Assembly: GCF_900100345.1 (NCBI RefSeq)
Contig: NZ_FMTT01000022.1
Coordinates: 1-64,000 of the forward strand
Length of the DNA stretch: 64,000 nucleotides
Reading direction: 5' to 3'
Source of the DNA: Paenibacillus tianmuensis
GTDB taxonomy: Bacteria > Bacillota > Bacilli > Paenibacillales > NBRC-103111
Of this stretch, positions 34,395 to 43,200 are shown piece by piece (position 1 is the stretch's first letter; each line of letters opens with the position of its first letter). The translations under genes and the position numbers were made by a program. The notes below the pieces were generated by a model. That model had not been told where the DNA came from. It saw only the letters and a program-made list of their open reading frames with translations, and searched no databases.

Positions 34395-34620
34395 GTCTTA
34401 GAGTTTGACGGTCGAAAAAAACGCCTTGCTCAAAGTCAATGTCTTTTCACCACAGTCCAAGAATTTCAGATTGTCTCATTCCGGTCGTTAAGGCCAGCAA
34501 AAATGCAAGATGAAGTTCAGCTTTTCACGATTTTACGGATATCTTGAGTGGACCGCTCGGGTCTTAGCTTTAGCGCCTTACTCCCCAGCCATTCCCATTC
34601 AAGCATGGACTTGCTGTAAC
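34395..34620 (-). pseudogene. Tyrosine recombinase (phage integrase) fragment
   Basis: On the minus strand one frame reads LHLAFLLALTTGMRQSEILGLW, then after an in-frame stop, KDIDFEQG: the Box I region of the integrase catalytic domain, with its Arg. A preceding frame-shifted segment (SMLEWEWLGSKALKLRPERS) may belong to it. Boxes II with the Tyr are not found. It is a decayed copy from a mobile element. Confidence 0.5.
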
Positions 34621-34759
34621 CCTAGGCTCCATCTTTATAAATTCAAAAGAGCAACCGACATTTGGTTGCTCTTTTGTCATGGTCTCTGATAGACGAATTC
34701 GTTATAGAATAACTGTTCACTCCATGACTTAATGGTGTTCATAATTCTATTGGTGAACT

Positions 34760-35716
34760 CTACGTTGATAATGGAGAGGTTTGAAAGAGCTCCAACACAA
34801 TTTTGCCTCGGGTGTGTTTTGTCTCACTCAAACGATGCGCTTCGGCTGCTTGTGCAAAAGGGAAAATATGTTCTACGACTGGCTTAAGTTTGCCATACTT
34901 ATAAAATAAGCTGATTTCCTCCAGCATTTTACCGTTCGATTCGGTTTCAGGAATAAAATGAGTGTGGATTTGCAGTTTTGCTGCTTTATCTTTGTTTGGC
35001 CGTTCAACGATTGAGAGCAGCTTGCCTCCTTTTTTGACGAGATCATAGCTGCGGTCAAGTGCATCTCCGCCAATCGTGTCCAATAATATATCTACACTTG
35101 AAATAACGGTCGAAAAATCATGTTCCCGATAGTCAATCACTTCATCGGCCCCTAATTCCTTCAGGAAGGTTTGGTTTTGTTTGCTGGCTGTAGTAATGAC
35201 ATAAGCGTCCATTGATTTGGCTAGTTGAACGGCAAAACTGCCAACTCCCCCAGCTCCTCCTTGAATGAAGACGCGATCACCAGGTTTGATCCCTCCCCCA
35301 TGAACCATCATGATTTGCCAAGCAGCAAGACCAACTACAGGAACAGAAGCTGCCTCAACAAAGCTGAGCGAATCAGGTTTTCGCGCCAAATCATTCTCGT
35401 TGAATTTGACAAACTCTGCATAGCCACCAAGTTGGGCAAGATTTTTAAAACCGTAAACAGCGTCTCCTACTTTGTATTTCTTTACACCAGGACCAACTTT
35501 CACTACAACACCGGCAACATCACAGCCAATGATAAGGGGGAATGCATAAGGATAGATGCGCTGTAGATGGCCCTCGCGAATTTTCCAATCAACCGGGTTT
35601 ACTCCGGCAGCATAAACGTTAACCAGCACCTCTCCGTCATGAATCGAAGGCAATGGAACATCCTCCAAACGAAACTGATCAGCTTCACCATATTGCTCAA
35701 TAATCATGGCCTTCAT
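34760..35716 (-). CDS. NADPH:quinone reductase-like zinc-type alcohol dehydrogenase
   Basis: A 318-residue medium-chain reductase: N-terminal GroES-like part (GVNPVDWKIREGH, IIGCDVAGVVVKVG) and a Rossmann part with the NADPH loop VFIQGGAGGVGSFAVQLAKS (about residue 150). Zinc ligands are not conserved, as in quinone oxidoreductases of this subgroup, which reduce quinones and enones. It is divergent from an HxlR regulator gene 168 bases away, a common arrangement in which the regulator senses electrophiles or quinones. Confidence 0.85.
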   Translation of the reverse strand: MKAMIIEQYGEADQFRLEDVPLPSIHDGEVLVNVYAAGVNPVDWKIREGHLQRIYPYAFPLIIGCDVAGVVVKVGPGVKKYKVGDAVYGFKNLAQLGGYAEFVKFNENDLARKPDSLSFVEAASVPVVGLAAWQIMMVHGGGIKPGDRVFIQGGAGGVGSFAVQLAKSMDAYVITTASKQNQTFLKELGADEVIDYREHDFSTVISSVDILLDTIGGDALDRSYDLVKKGGKLLSIVERPNKDKAAKLQIHTHFIPETESNGKMLEEISLFYKYGKLKPVVEHIFPFAQAAEAHRLSETKHTRGKIVLELFQTSPLST

Positions 35717-35799
35717 TTCAGCTATCCATCTCCTGCTTTAGGGTTTTGTTCTTCCATTGACAATCTAGCAGATTTTTCTGGACGCGAGTAGAAGGCACT

Positions 35800-35850
35800 T
35801 TCAAGTAACTGGGTGATTTGAAAGTAACCGTTTCGCCGATATGTTATAAT
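35800..35850. promoter_or_regulatory. Candidate HxlR operator and promoter region
   Basis: The heptamer AAGTAAC occurs twice on the same strand (35803-35809 and 35822-35828), 19 bases apart, about two helical turns. A TATAAT for the HxlR gene follows at 35845-35850. The repeat lies between the two divergent genes. Confidence 0.4.
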
Positions 35851-35884
35851 TTTTTGCAGTATAAATAAAAGCGAGGGGACTCTT

Positions 35885-36229
35885 ATGCCGGAAAACTTCA
35901 AACAAAAGCAGATTGATATTGCGCTGTGTGCGGTATTTAAAAAATGGAAACCCGCGATTCTTTGCCGACTGAATCAGCAAGGTGCGATTCGATTTACGGA
36001 GCTTCTAAGATCCATCCCATTAACGACAAATCAACCTATCACCAAAAAAGTATTGATACAACAATTGCGTGAGCTGGAAGAACACGGGTTGATCGAGCGC
36101 AAGATTTTTCCCGAAGTTCCACCAAGAGTAGAATACAATCTGACCGATTACGGAAAATCAACACAAGTAGTCATTGAAGAAATGATCAAGTGGGGGGAGT
36201 CATTTGGGGAGAATAGTCAACAGATATAA
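35885..36229 (+). CDS. HxlR-family transcriptional regulator
   Basis: A 114-residue winged-helix protein: ALCAVFKKWKPAILCRLNQQGAIRFTELLRSI, LIQQLRELEEHGLIERKIFPEVPPRVEYNLTDYG, the typical HxlR/MarR-like wing. GCGAGGGGAC precedes the ATG. The usual HxlR redox cysteine is near the N-terminus; here a Cys (IALC) is present at about residue 14. It probably controls the divergent quinone reductase gene. Confidence 0.88.
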   Translation: MPENFKQKQIDIALCAVFKKWKPAILCRLNQQGAIRFTELLRSIPLTTNQPITKKVLIQQLRELEEHGLIERKIFPEVPPRVEYNLTDYGKSTQVVIEEMIKWGESFGENSQQI

Positions 36230-36239
36230 GTAGACTTCT

Positions 36240-36419
36240 AACGACTTGCGGGCTTTCGTTGCGGGAAAGCTTCAGTTATCCACGACATTCAAGCCTCCAT
36301 AGAACTCGCGGCGCAGTTCCTCCGAGTGACTTCATCATTTGATCATACTGCTGCCAAATCAGCTCCCAACTGATCGGACAAGAAAAATCTTAACCATACT
36401 TCAAAATTTATTTGTAAAC
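36240..36419. other. Intergenic stretch with a short coding-like minus-strand frame
   Basis: A minus-strand frame (PISWELIWQQYDQMMKSLGG) looks coding but lacks a start and is not recognised. It is probably another remnant in this decayed zone. Confidence 0.25.
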
Positions 36420-36740
36420 TAACCGATGCTGTTCTCGCGAGCGATGCGGGCCGTCGCTTCGATATCCGCTCCGAGGACGCGGGATTTGAACACGCTCAAC
36501 GCGTGGAACGCAAACGATCTGAGCGGTCTGCTGCAAGGGAAGCTCGATCTAGGCGGGTGGGCATCTTCGACACTCGTACGGCGGAACGACAACGGCCGGG
36601 ACGCTGGCCAAAGACAGCCGGTTCAAGGCAGGCGTAAGTCTGGTGGGCGGATTCTGAGGAAGCGTGGCCCGGACCGGGCTGAAGCACCCTTTTATGTAGA
36701 TGATGACTTCCGATACGGCGGATATGATCCGCGGGCAATA
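36420..36740 (+). pseudogene. Alpha/beta-hydrolase (PAF-acetylhydrolase-like) fragment
   Basis: Pieces in two frames read LNAWNANDLSGLLQGKLDLG, then VGIF, a one-base shift, SYGGTTTAGTLAKDSRFKAG, VSLVGGF, stop, and MMTSDTADMIRGQ. SYGGTT is the nucleophile elbow (G-H-S-x-G) of serine esterases. Frameshifts and at least two stops show it is dead; the front half is missing. Confidence 0.5.
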
Positions 36741-36774
36741 AAAAATATACGGGCTATCCCGGAGGATCGCCCGT
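36738..36774 (-). terminator. Terminator of the PP2C gene
   Basis: ACGGGC (36749-36754) pairs with GCCCGT (36769-36774); the minus strand continues with TATATTTTTTATT. Confidence 0.7.
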
Positions 36775-36784
36775 CTTCTATGTG

Positions 36785-37648
36785 CTATTCAACGTCAAAG
36801 CGAATCAAGACCGCCGTTTTGTCGTCGGATACTTTGAACCGCGGATATTTGCGGCATTCCTTATCCTCCGCCTCCAAATCTAGCAGCCACTTCGCATAGC
36901 CTTCCAGCGACATTTCCTCGATGAGGGTGACAAGCTCGCTGATGCCGTCGGTTGGCGGCTGAGCACTCGTCTTCGGAGGGAACAGCCCATCGCTCACGAT
37001 CAGAATCGATTGCAGCTGGATGCGGTTGATCCGCCCGTATTCGATGAAATCGTTCGCCTCGGGCTGCCCACTAAGCACGGAGTAGCCGCCTAACGTATTC
37101 ATCCGTGATTTATTGCCGCGGATGTGCGGCTTCACGAGCTCCCACAGCTCTTCCCGCGTCTGGACGCCGGTGCGGAGGGCTTCCTCCCATATCTTCTTGG
37201 ACTCGCAATCGATGTGCGCGACTTGGTCGCGGGACACGGTGCGGATCGTTCCGTCGGCATAAGTGGCGGCGATCATGCAATCGCCCACCTGCGCGTAGTC
37301 GATATAACGGTCGTGAATCCGGACAACCGCCAACGCGCTGGTCCACAGCGCCGCCAGATCGGTCAAATCGATTCCCGCTTCCTTCATCTTTTCCCTCAGA
37401 CGGACATTCGCTTGAACGACCGCTTCCTTCAAATCGATGCCTGCCAAGTCTTCCGCCTGCAGCGATTCCAGATACTGCTGAATCGTCCGGGAAGCCAAAT
37501 ATCCCCCAGTTTCCCCGTTAGGGCCGCGGAACGGATGCAGAGAGGTCGCTCCGTCAAGCACCCCGTACATCGATACGCCCGGATTAACGACCAGCGCGTC
37601 CTCGTTCCATTCGGCGGTTCCCTTCAGGGTTAACGTTTGTATGTTCAT
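36785..37648 (-). CDS. PP2C-type protein phosphatase
   Basis: A 287-residue protein starting at ATG 37648 behind GGAGGAG. PP2C metal motifs are visible: WNEDALVV at 14-21, YGVLDGATSL (about 33), YAQVGDCMIA (about 122), ILIVSDGLFPP (about 222) and DDKTAVLIRF at the end. PP2C enzymes remove phosphate from Ser/Thr with Mn2+ or Mg2+. It follows the second ABC binding-protein gene by 41 bases and may share its transcript. The partner kinase is not in the window. Confidence 0.8.
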   Translation of the reverse strand: MNIQTLTLKGTAEWNEDALVVNPGVSMYGVLDGATSLHPFRGPNGETGGYLASRTIQQYLESLQAEDLAGIDLKEAVVQANVRLREKMKEAGIDLTDLAALWTSALAVVRIHDRYIDYAQVGDCMIAATYADGTIRTVSRDQVAHIDCESKKIWEEALRTGVQTREELWELVKPHIRGNKSRMNTLGGYSVLSGQPEANDFIEYGRINRIQLQSILIVSDGLFPPKTSAQPPTDGISELVTLIEEMSLEGYAKWLLDLEAEDKECRKYPRFKVSDDKTAVLIRFDVE

Positions 37649-37688
37649 AGTCTCCTCCACCCGATCCTCTGCTTATAGTGGTAAGGCT

Positions 37689-38912
37689 TTAGTACAGCAT
37701 TCCGACGTCCAAAGCTGGCTCTTGCGGATTCAGCTCGATCTGCTCCAACATGCGTTCTGTCCGTTTCCACCGCTCGTAATCGTCATACCGAGGCTCGCGG
37801 CCGACCAAGGAGGGGAGCCAGCTCAAAATTCGGCGCAGCCGTTCGCTCAAAGCGGGCTCCTCCTCCAGCTTCCCGATTACATCCGTTCGTACCGGAATCA
37901 GCCCAACCGTATTCCACAAGGCGGACTGCGTCTCCGGAGCCGTGATTTCCTGCACGAAGCTTTGCGCCGCCTTCAGCCGCTCTGGATCGCTCTTCAACAC
38001 CGCCAGTCCGTGAACGCCGGGCAGAAGCGCCTCCTGCTTCCACGCGGGCAGCTTCGCCAGATCGAACGAGAACTTCCCGCCGATGTAGCGTTCGATCGTG
38101 GGCAGCTTATCCGAAGAGCCGACATACATCCCAGCCTTGCCGTTAATAAAATCGCTTACTGCCTTATCGTGCTGCAAAGGCTTCATCAGCTGGGATTCAT
38201 GCGTCAAATTCCGCCACAGCTCCAGCGCGCTTTGCATCCGTTCCGCGGCCGGTCCGTCGGACTCCTTCGGAGCATAGCTCAGGCTTGCCAAAAACCAGGG
38301 CAGCTCTTTATCCACCGTTATCGTGCCGTAGCCCTTCGACACCTCTTCGCCCGGAGGCTCCTTGGCAAGCGACAGCGTCTGCCTGACCTCCTCCCAAGTG
38401 CCTAACGCCGGGGCACCCCCGGCCAGCCGCTTGAACGGTTCCTCCCGGTAGTAAAGCACAGGCACGCTGCCCCCGAAAGGGACGGCCCAATCCTCGTCCC
38501 GATACCGGAACGCGGCGGAAAAGGCCGGAAGAAATGCCGGCTTCCCGGCGGTCAAGACATTCCCCACGGGTAGCACCGCACCGGTGGCCGCAAACTGGGC
38601 AATGCCGTAGAAGCTGTGAATTTCCGCAAGCTGCGGAGCCGCCCCGGCCGAGATCGATGCGAGCAGCTCGGTGTACAGCTGTTCGTAAGAACGAAACGAG
38701 CGGATTTGGACATCGATCTGAGGGTAGCTTTGCCCGAAGGCGCGAACGACGTCCTCCCAGCCTTTGCTATATACCCAGATCGACAGCGACGCGGAAGGGG
38801 CTGATGGCTGCGGTTCGTCCTCCGACAGCTTTCCGTAAGTTAACCCGTACACCAAAGCCCCTGCGGCGATGCATCCGAGAACAAGCCAAACCGGCCAAGT
38901 GCGCAGCTTCAT
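37689..38912 (-). CDS. ABC extracellular substrate-binding protein, second copy at the transporter locus
   Basis: A 407-residue protein with one N-terminal hydrophobic segment (residues 7-27) and no lipobox Cys before the mature part, so it may stay anchored. The fold resembles family 1 solute-binding proteins: SIWVYSKGWEDVVRAFGQSYP, LLASISAGAAPQLAEIHS, AVPFGGSVPVLYYREEPFKR and a C-terminal NTVGLIPVRTDV. It differs from the first binding protein at 41867. It lies 88 bases after the permease gene and may widen the substrate range or sense the substrate with the two-component system. Confidence 0.75.
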   Translation of the reverse strand: MKLRTWPVWLVLGCIAAGALVYGLTYGKLSEDEPQPSAPSASLSIWVYSKGWEDVVRAFGQSYPQIDVQIRSFRSYEQLYTELLASISAGAAPQLAEIHSFYGIAQFAATGAVLPVGNVLTAGKPAFLPAFSAAFRYRDEDWAVPFGGSVPVLYYREEPFKRLAGGAPALGTWEEVRQTLSLAKEPPGEEVSKGYGTITVDKELPWFLASLSYAPKESDGPAAERMQSALELWRNLTHESQLMKPLQHDKAVSDFINGKAGMYVGSSDKLPTIERYIGGKFSFDLAKLPAWKQEALLPGVHGLAVLKSDPERLKAAQSFVQEITAPETQSALWNTVGLIPVRTDVIGKLEEEPALSERLRRILSWLPSLVGREPRYDDYERWKRTERMLEQIELNPQEPALDVGMLY

Positions 38913-38999
38913 GATGTTGATTCCTCCAGTTCCTGATACGAGCGGCTTCTTATTTCCATTGTATCACGAACATGCCTTCGGAAATCATGCACCTGACCA

Positions 39000-40694
39000 T
39001 TACAGTTGGAGCCCTTTTTTGCTCAGCTTGCTGGCAATCAACAGCGAGATTAACGTACTGATGGACAGGATCGAAGCCAGCGCCGCGCCGGTGCCGTAAT
39101 TCGCCGTGAACACTTCGCTGTAGATCGTGACCGAAATGGTCGCGGTCGCCCCGGTGTACAGAACGACCGTCGAGCTCAGCTCGTTGATCGTCGTAATCCA
39201 GCTCAGAATCGCTCCGGACATGACGCCCGGCGCCATCATCCGTCCCGTCGTCTTGAAGAACGTCTTCATCGGGGGCACGCCAAGGCTGATGGACGCTTCT
39301 TCCACGCTCTTATCGAGCTGCGTCAGGATGGCGGTGCTGGAGCGAATCGTATACGGCAGCTTGCGGACCACATAAGCGATCACCAGAATGACCCACGTCC
39401 CCGTCAAAATGACCGGCGGCTTGTTGAACGCGATAATCAGGCTGATCCCGAGCACCGTGCCCGGCATGACGTAAGGAATCATCAGGATACCGTCGAGCAT
39501 TGCGGTTATCTTCGATTTGCGGCGGACGAGCACATAAGCGACTAGCATGCCCATAACGATCATAATGACGATGGAAATGAGCGAGAAGCTGTACGTGTGG
39601 GCAATCGCCTTTGGTACCCGGTACAAAATTTCCTTGTAGCTGTTTAAGCTGAAGCCGGGGTGAAACACGGGCCCCTTTGTTTTAATGAAGGACGTCACGA
39701 TGACCGTCGCCTGCGGAATGATCGAAACGCAGGCCACCAGCAGCGCCCCGAAGGTGAGCAGCCACTTCGGCAGCGTCTTCAGCGGCTGCACCTTCGGCGT
39801 GCGCATGCCGGTCATCGAATAATTTTTGCGCGAAACGAAATAGCGCTGCACGAACAAAATCGCGGTCGAGCAGAAGATCAGAATCACGCTGAGCGTGCTC
39901 GCCATCGCCGGATTGCCGCCCATCTCGCTGATGAACTGCTCGTACGCCAGAATCGGCAGCACCTTGAACCCTTGGCCCAGCAGCATCGGCGTGCCGAAGT
40001 CCGCGAACGAAGCCATGAACACCATCAGCGCCCCGGCCGACAGCGTCGGGAAAATGAGCGGAAGCGTCACGGTCATCAGCCGGTGGAATGCGCCGCGTCC
40101 CAAGCTTTCGGCGGCCTCCTCCAGCGATGTGTCAATCGTCTTGAGCGCGCCGGACACGTACAGGTAAATATGCGGGTAAAATTGCAGCGTAAACACGAAC
40201 ACGATGCCCTTCCAGCCGTACACCGACTGGAACGGAATCCCGATATCCTGGAGGAACCGGGTAATGAAGCCGTTGTTGCCGAGCATCAAGATCCACGAAT
40301 AGGCGCCGATGAACGGCGGGGACAGCAGCGACATGATGACGAGAATTTGGATCAGACCCTTAAATTTGACGTTATACCGGGCCGTCACGTACGCAAGCGG
40401 AACACCGATGAGAATCGCGAACACCGTCGCCAGCGCCGATACCTTCAAGCTATTCCACAGCGAGCCGTAGTAATATTTCAGCTTCAAGAAGTTACCATAA
40501 TTTTCTAGGGAGAAGTCGCCTTTGTCGTTGAAAAAGCTGTTGTAAAACAACGAGACGAGCGGGTACAAAATAAATGCAAGCAGGAACACATACACAATCA
40601 CCGTTACCCAAGTCCAGAAATCCCACTGCTTGGGCTGAAGCAGACGTTTGAACGGATTGGGCCGCAGCGCCCGGGCGGCATTAGTAGGCTGCAC
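39000..40694 (-). CDS. ABC permease of the ferric/hexose-phosphate type (FbpB/AfuB-like)
   Basis: A 564-residue protein made of two fused transmembrane domains of about 270 residues, each with the EAA loop: DTSLEEAAESLGRGAFHRLMTVTLPLIFP (about 165) and KSVEEASISLGVPPMKTFFKTTGRMM (about 440). It starts at GTG 40694, overlapping the ATPase gene by 14 bases, with AAGGAGG upstream. Relatives import Fe3+ (FbpB) or sugar phosphates (AfuB). The lack of a Fur site and the presence of cre-like sites make a sugar phosphate or related compound more likely. Confidence 0.85.
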   Translation of the reverse strand: MQPTNAARALRPNPFKRLLQPKQWDFWTWVTVIVYVFLLAFILYPLVSLFYNSFFNDKGDFSLENYGNFLKLKYYYGSLWNSLKVSALATVFAILIGVPLAYVTARYNVKFKGLIQILVIMSLLSPPFIGAYSWILMLGNNGFITRFLQDIGIPFQSVYGWKGIVFVFTLQFYPHIYLYVSGALKTIDTSLEEAAESLGRGAFHRLMTVTLPLIFPTLSAGALMVFMASFADFGTPMLLGQGFKVLPILAYEQFISEMGGNPAMASTLSVILIFCSTAILFVQRYFVSRKNYSMTGMRTPKVQPLKTLPKWLLTFGALLVACVSIIPQATVIVTSFIKTKGPVFHPGFSLNSYKEILYRVPKAIAHTYSFSLISIVIMIVMGMLVAYVLVRRKSKITAMLDGILMIPYVMPGTVLGISLIIAFNKPPVILTGTWVILVIAYVVRKLPYTIRSSTAILTQLDKSVEEASISLGVPPMKTFFKTTGRMMAPGVMSGAILSWITTINELSSTVVLYTGATATISVTIYSEVFTANYGTGAALASILSISTLISLLIASKLSKKGLQL

Positions 40695-41781
40695 GGTACA
40701 GAACCTCCTTGCCGGATTCGTCGAATAAGGTCGCCTTGTCGAGCTGCAGATCGACGTACACGGTTTGATGCGCTTTTCTCATCCGGTGCGGCTCGATCGC
40801 ATGCTCCTGAATTTCGATAACGGAGTCGTCGGAGAGCCGGACCGCATAGCTGACCTTCTCGCCCAGAAACGTCACGCTGTCGATCGTCCCCCGGACCAGC
40901 CGCTCTCCCGGCTCTTCGCCGCGCAGCCGGATCCGTTCGGGACGAAGCGAGAACAATATTTTGCCCTCATACGGCCGCGACAGCTTCTGGCTCCACTGCG
41001 TTTCCAACAGCCGCAGGCTCGCCTCCTGCGCCGCCTCGTTATAGCTGGAGCAGTGGCCTTCGATAAAATTCGAAGTGCCGATAAAATTGGACACGAACTT
41101 GTTCGCGGGATACGAGTAGATGTCTTCGGGCGAAGCGATCTGCTGGATGACACCCTCGCTCATGACGGCAATCCGGTCGGAGACGGCCAGCGCCTCTTCC
41201 TGATCGTGGGTCACGTAGATGGTCGTGATGTTCAGCTCCTTTTGCAGCATCCGGATGTCAGACCGCATCTTAACCCGGAGCTTGGCGTCCAGGTTGGACA
41301 GCGGTTCGTCCATCAGCAGCAGCCCCGGACGAATGACAATCGCGCGGGCAAGCGCGATCCGCTGCTGCTGTCCGCCGCTCATATCCGAAGGGACGCGGTC
41401 GCGCAGATGCGCCAACTGCACCATTTCAAGCGCTTCCATCGCGCGCTGCTCCATTTCCTTTTTCGGGACGCTGCGCGCCTTGAGCCCGTAGCACACGTTC
41501 TCGAACACGGTCATGTGTGGGAAAATCGCGTAGTTTTGGAACACCATCCCGATGTTGCGCTGATGGGTCGGCACGTCGTTGATCAGCTTGTCTCCGAAGT
41601 AAATGCCGCCCTCCTCCTGGCGGTAAAAGCCGGCAATCGTGCGCAGCAGCGTCGTTTTGCCGCAGCCACTCGGACCGAGCAGGGTGAAAAACTCGCCTTC
41701 GTTTATCGTAAAATGAGCGTCGTTGACCGCTTTATGCGTGCCGAAATATTTGGTGACATGGTCAAATACGATCTTTTGCAT
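40681..41781 (-). CDS. ABC ATPase of the FbpC/PotA type
   Basis: A 366-residue ATPase with Walker A GPSGCGKTTLLRT (about residue 36), signature MSGGQQQRIALARA (about 133), Walker B LLLMDEPLSNLDAKL (about 155) and a C-terminal TOBE domain (from about 280). It energises the fused permease. It lies 85 bases after the binding-protein gene, behind an internal terminator-like hairpin, a common device for making more binding protein than ATPase. Confidence 0.9.
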   Translation of the reverse strand: MQKIVFDHVTKYFGTHKAVNDAHFTINEGEFFTLLGPSGCGKTTLLRTIAGFYRQEEGGIYFGDKLINDVPTHQRNIGMVFQNYAIFPHMTVFENVCYGLKARSVPKKEMEQRAMEALEMVQLAHLRDRVPSDMSGGQQQRIALARAIVIRPGLLLMDEPLSNLDAKLRVKMRSDIRMLQKELNITTIYVTHDQEEALAVSDRIAVMSEGVIQQIASPEDIYSYPANKFVSNFIGTSNFIEGHCSSYNEAAQEASLRLLETQWSQKLSRPYEGKILFSLRPERIRLRGEEPGERLVRGTIDSVTFLGEKVSYAVRLSDDSVIEIQEHAIEPHRMRKAHQTVYVDLQLDKATLFDESGKEVLYRAAY

Positions 41782-41804
41782 GGATCGAGCCTCCGTTTCT
41801 TTGG

Positions 41805-41846
41805 AAAAAAAGGGCGCCCTCGTCGGACGATCGTCAAAGGCACCCG
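41805..41846 (-). terminator. Attenuating terminator between binding-protein and ATPase genes
   Basis: GGGTGCC pairs with GGCGCCC (41812-41819 with 41839-41845, one G-T pair), followed on the minus strand by TTTTTTT. It would lower ATPase and permease transcription relative to the binding protein. Confidence 0.65.
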
Positions 41847-41866
41847 TGGAACCTAGGCGGACTACG

Positions 41867-42925
41867 TTATTCCGCGCCGGTTATAATTTTGGAGAAGTGT
41901 TTGATATTGTCGTCCTTCTTGCTCGCGGCGAAGTCGAAGTCGTAGTTGACCAGCTTGATGTCCTTCGTTTGGACGATGCCTTGGATCGGCTCGGCGTCCT
42001 TGCGGACGGAGCGGCGCTTGAATTCTTTTTGAATCAGGGACTGCACATCTTTGCCGACAAGGAAATCGATGAACTGCTTGGCCTGCTCCATGTTCGGCGC
42101 GCCCTTGATGATCGCCGCGCCGTCCGGTACGGCGGACGTGCCCTCGGACGGATACACGATGCCTACCTTAGCCCCGCCTTCCACGTAGCGCAGCGCCGCT
42201 TCCTCCAGAGTGATGCCTAACGCGAACTCTTTGTCCGCGACCCCTTTATACACGAGGCCTGAGCCCGACAGCACTTTGCCGTCCAGGTTTTTCACGAACT
42301 TCTTGACGAAGTCCCAGCCCTTGTCGTCCTTGCCGAAAGCGGTCAGCATCGTCACGAGCTGCGTATACGACGAGCCGGATTTGGCCGGATCGGCGTAAGC
42401 GATTTTGCCCGTCCACTTCGGATCGAGCAGGTCGTTCCAGCTCTTCGGCTCTTCGCCCGCTTTCACCAGCTCTTTGTTGTACATGATGACCATCGGCAGC
42501 GCGGCGAAAGGCGTCCATACGCCGTTTTTGTCGATGTACTCCGGTAGCAGATTGTCGTTTTCTTTCGTTTTGTACGGCTCGAAAAATTTCTTGTACGCCT
42601 CCAGCGAGTCGGCGCCGCCGGCCCAGAACACGTCGCCCTGCGGGGAAACCGCTTCCGCCTGCACCCGCTTCAGCAGGTCGCCCGTACCTCCGGAGATCAG
42701 CTGCACCTCGATGCCCGTGCGGTCCTGGAATTCCTTAATGATCGGGTTATTGACTTCGGCGGCGTTAGGCGAGTACAGCGTCAGCTTGCCTCCTTTTTTC
42801 GCTTCGTTTTTCGCTCCCGTGTCACCGGATGCCGTCTTTTGCGGTGCCGCCTGCTCCGTGCCACAGCCGGCCAGCGTCGTAACCAGAAGCAGCGAGGCGA
42901 GAATGCCCGTAAACGCTTTTTTCAT
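41867..42925 (-). CDS. ABC substrate-binding lipoprotein (AfuA/FbpA-like)
   Basis: A 352-residue lipoprotein: signal peptide with lipobox TLAGC at about 17-21, then KLTLYSPNAAEVNNPIIKEFQDRTGIEVQLISGGTG and QGDVFWAGGADSLEAY. This class includes ferric-ion FbpA, sugar-phosphate AfuA and staphylococcal HptA. The tyrosine pair that binds Fe3+ in FbpA is not obvious near the C-terminus, which favours an organic substrate. It is the first gene of the transporter operon, with a sigma-A promoter overlapped by a cre-like site. Confidence 0.82.
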   Translation of the reverse strand: MKKAFTGILASLLLVTTLAGCGTEQAAPQKTASGDTGAKNEAKKGGKLTLYSPNAAEVNNPIIKEFQDRTGIEVQLISGGTGDLLKRVQAEAVSPQGDVFWAGGADSLEAYKKFFEPYKTKENDNLLPEYIDKNGVWTPFAALPMVIMYNKELVKAGEEPKSWNDLLDPKWTGKIAYADPAKSGSSYTQLVTMLTAFGKDDKGWDFVKKFVKNLDGKVLSGSGLVYKGVADKEFALGITLEEAALRYVEGGAKVGIVYPSEGTSAVPDGAAIIKGAPNMEQAKQFIDFLVGKDVQSLIQKEFKRRSVRKDAEPIQGIVQTKDIKLVNYDFDFAASKKDDNIKHFSKIITGAE

Positions 42926-43055
42926 CTGTAGAACCCCTCCGTATTAGATTTGATATGGATTGAAATCCGGGACAAAGGCGGACCTTGCTTTCGCAAAAAA
43001 GCGCATTCGTCAACTTCGCTTGATGTGTCCCGCCGGATTTCTTGTTCTGTTATTC

Positions 43056-43084
43056 ACTATAATCGCTAAAGTAAACGCTTTCAA
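43056..43084 (-). promoter_or_regulatory. Promoter with overlapping cre-like site for the ABC operon
   Basis: On the minus strand TTGAAA (43084-43079), a 17-base spacer and TATAGT (43061-43056) form a good sigma-A promoter. TGAAAGCGTTTACT (43083-43070) matches the CcpA cre consensus except at the last base and overlaps the -35 box and spacer, so glucose repression is predicted. Confidence 0.65.
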
Positions 43085-43137
43085 TGCGGTGAAATTTCTT
43101 CTTTGTTTAATTTTTTGCACTAATTTGCGGCACAACA

Positions 43138-43168
43138 GAAAAACCGTCCATAACATAAATAGACGGTT
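43138..43168 (-). terminator. Terminator of the MFS gene
   Basis: AACCGTC (43142-43148) pairs with GACGGTT (43162-43168); TTTTT follows on the minus strand. Confidence 0.7.
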
Positions 43169-43200
43169 ATCGGTGCGCAGGATCAGACTTAGCCGCAGCT

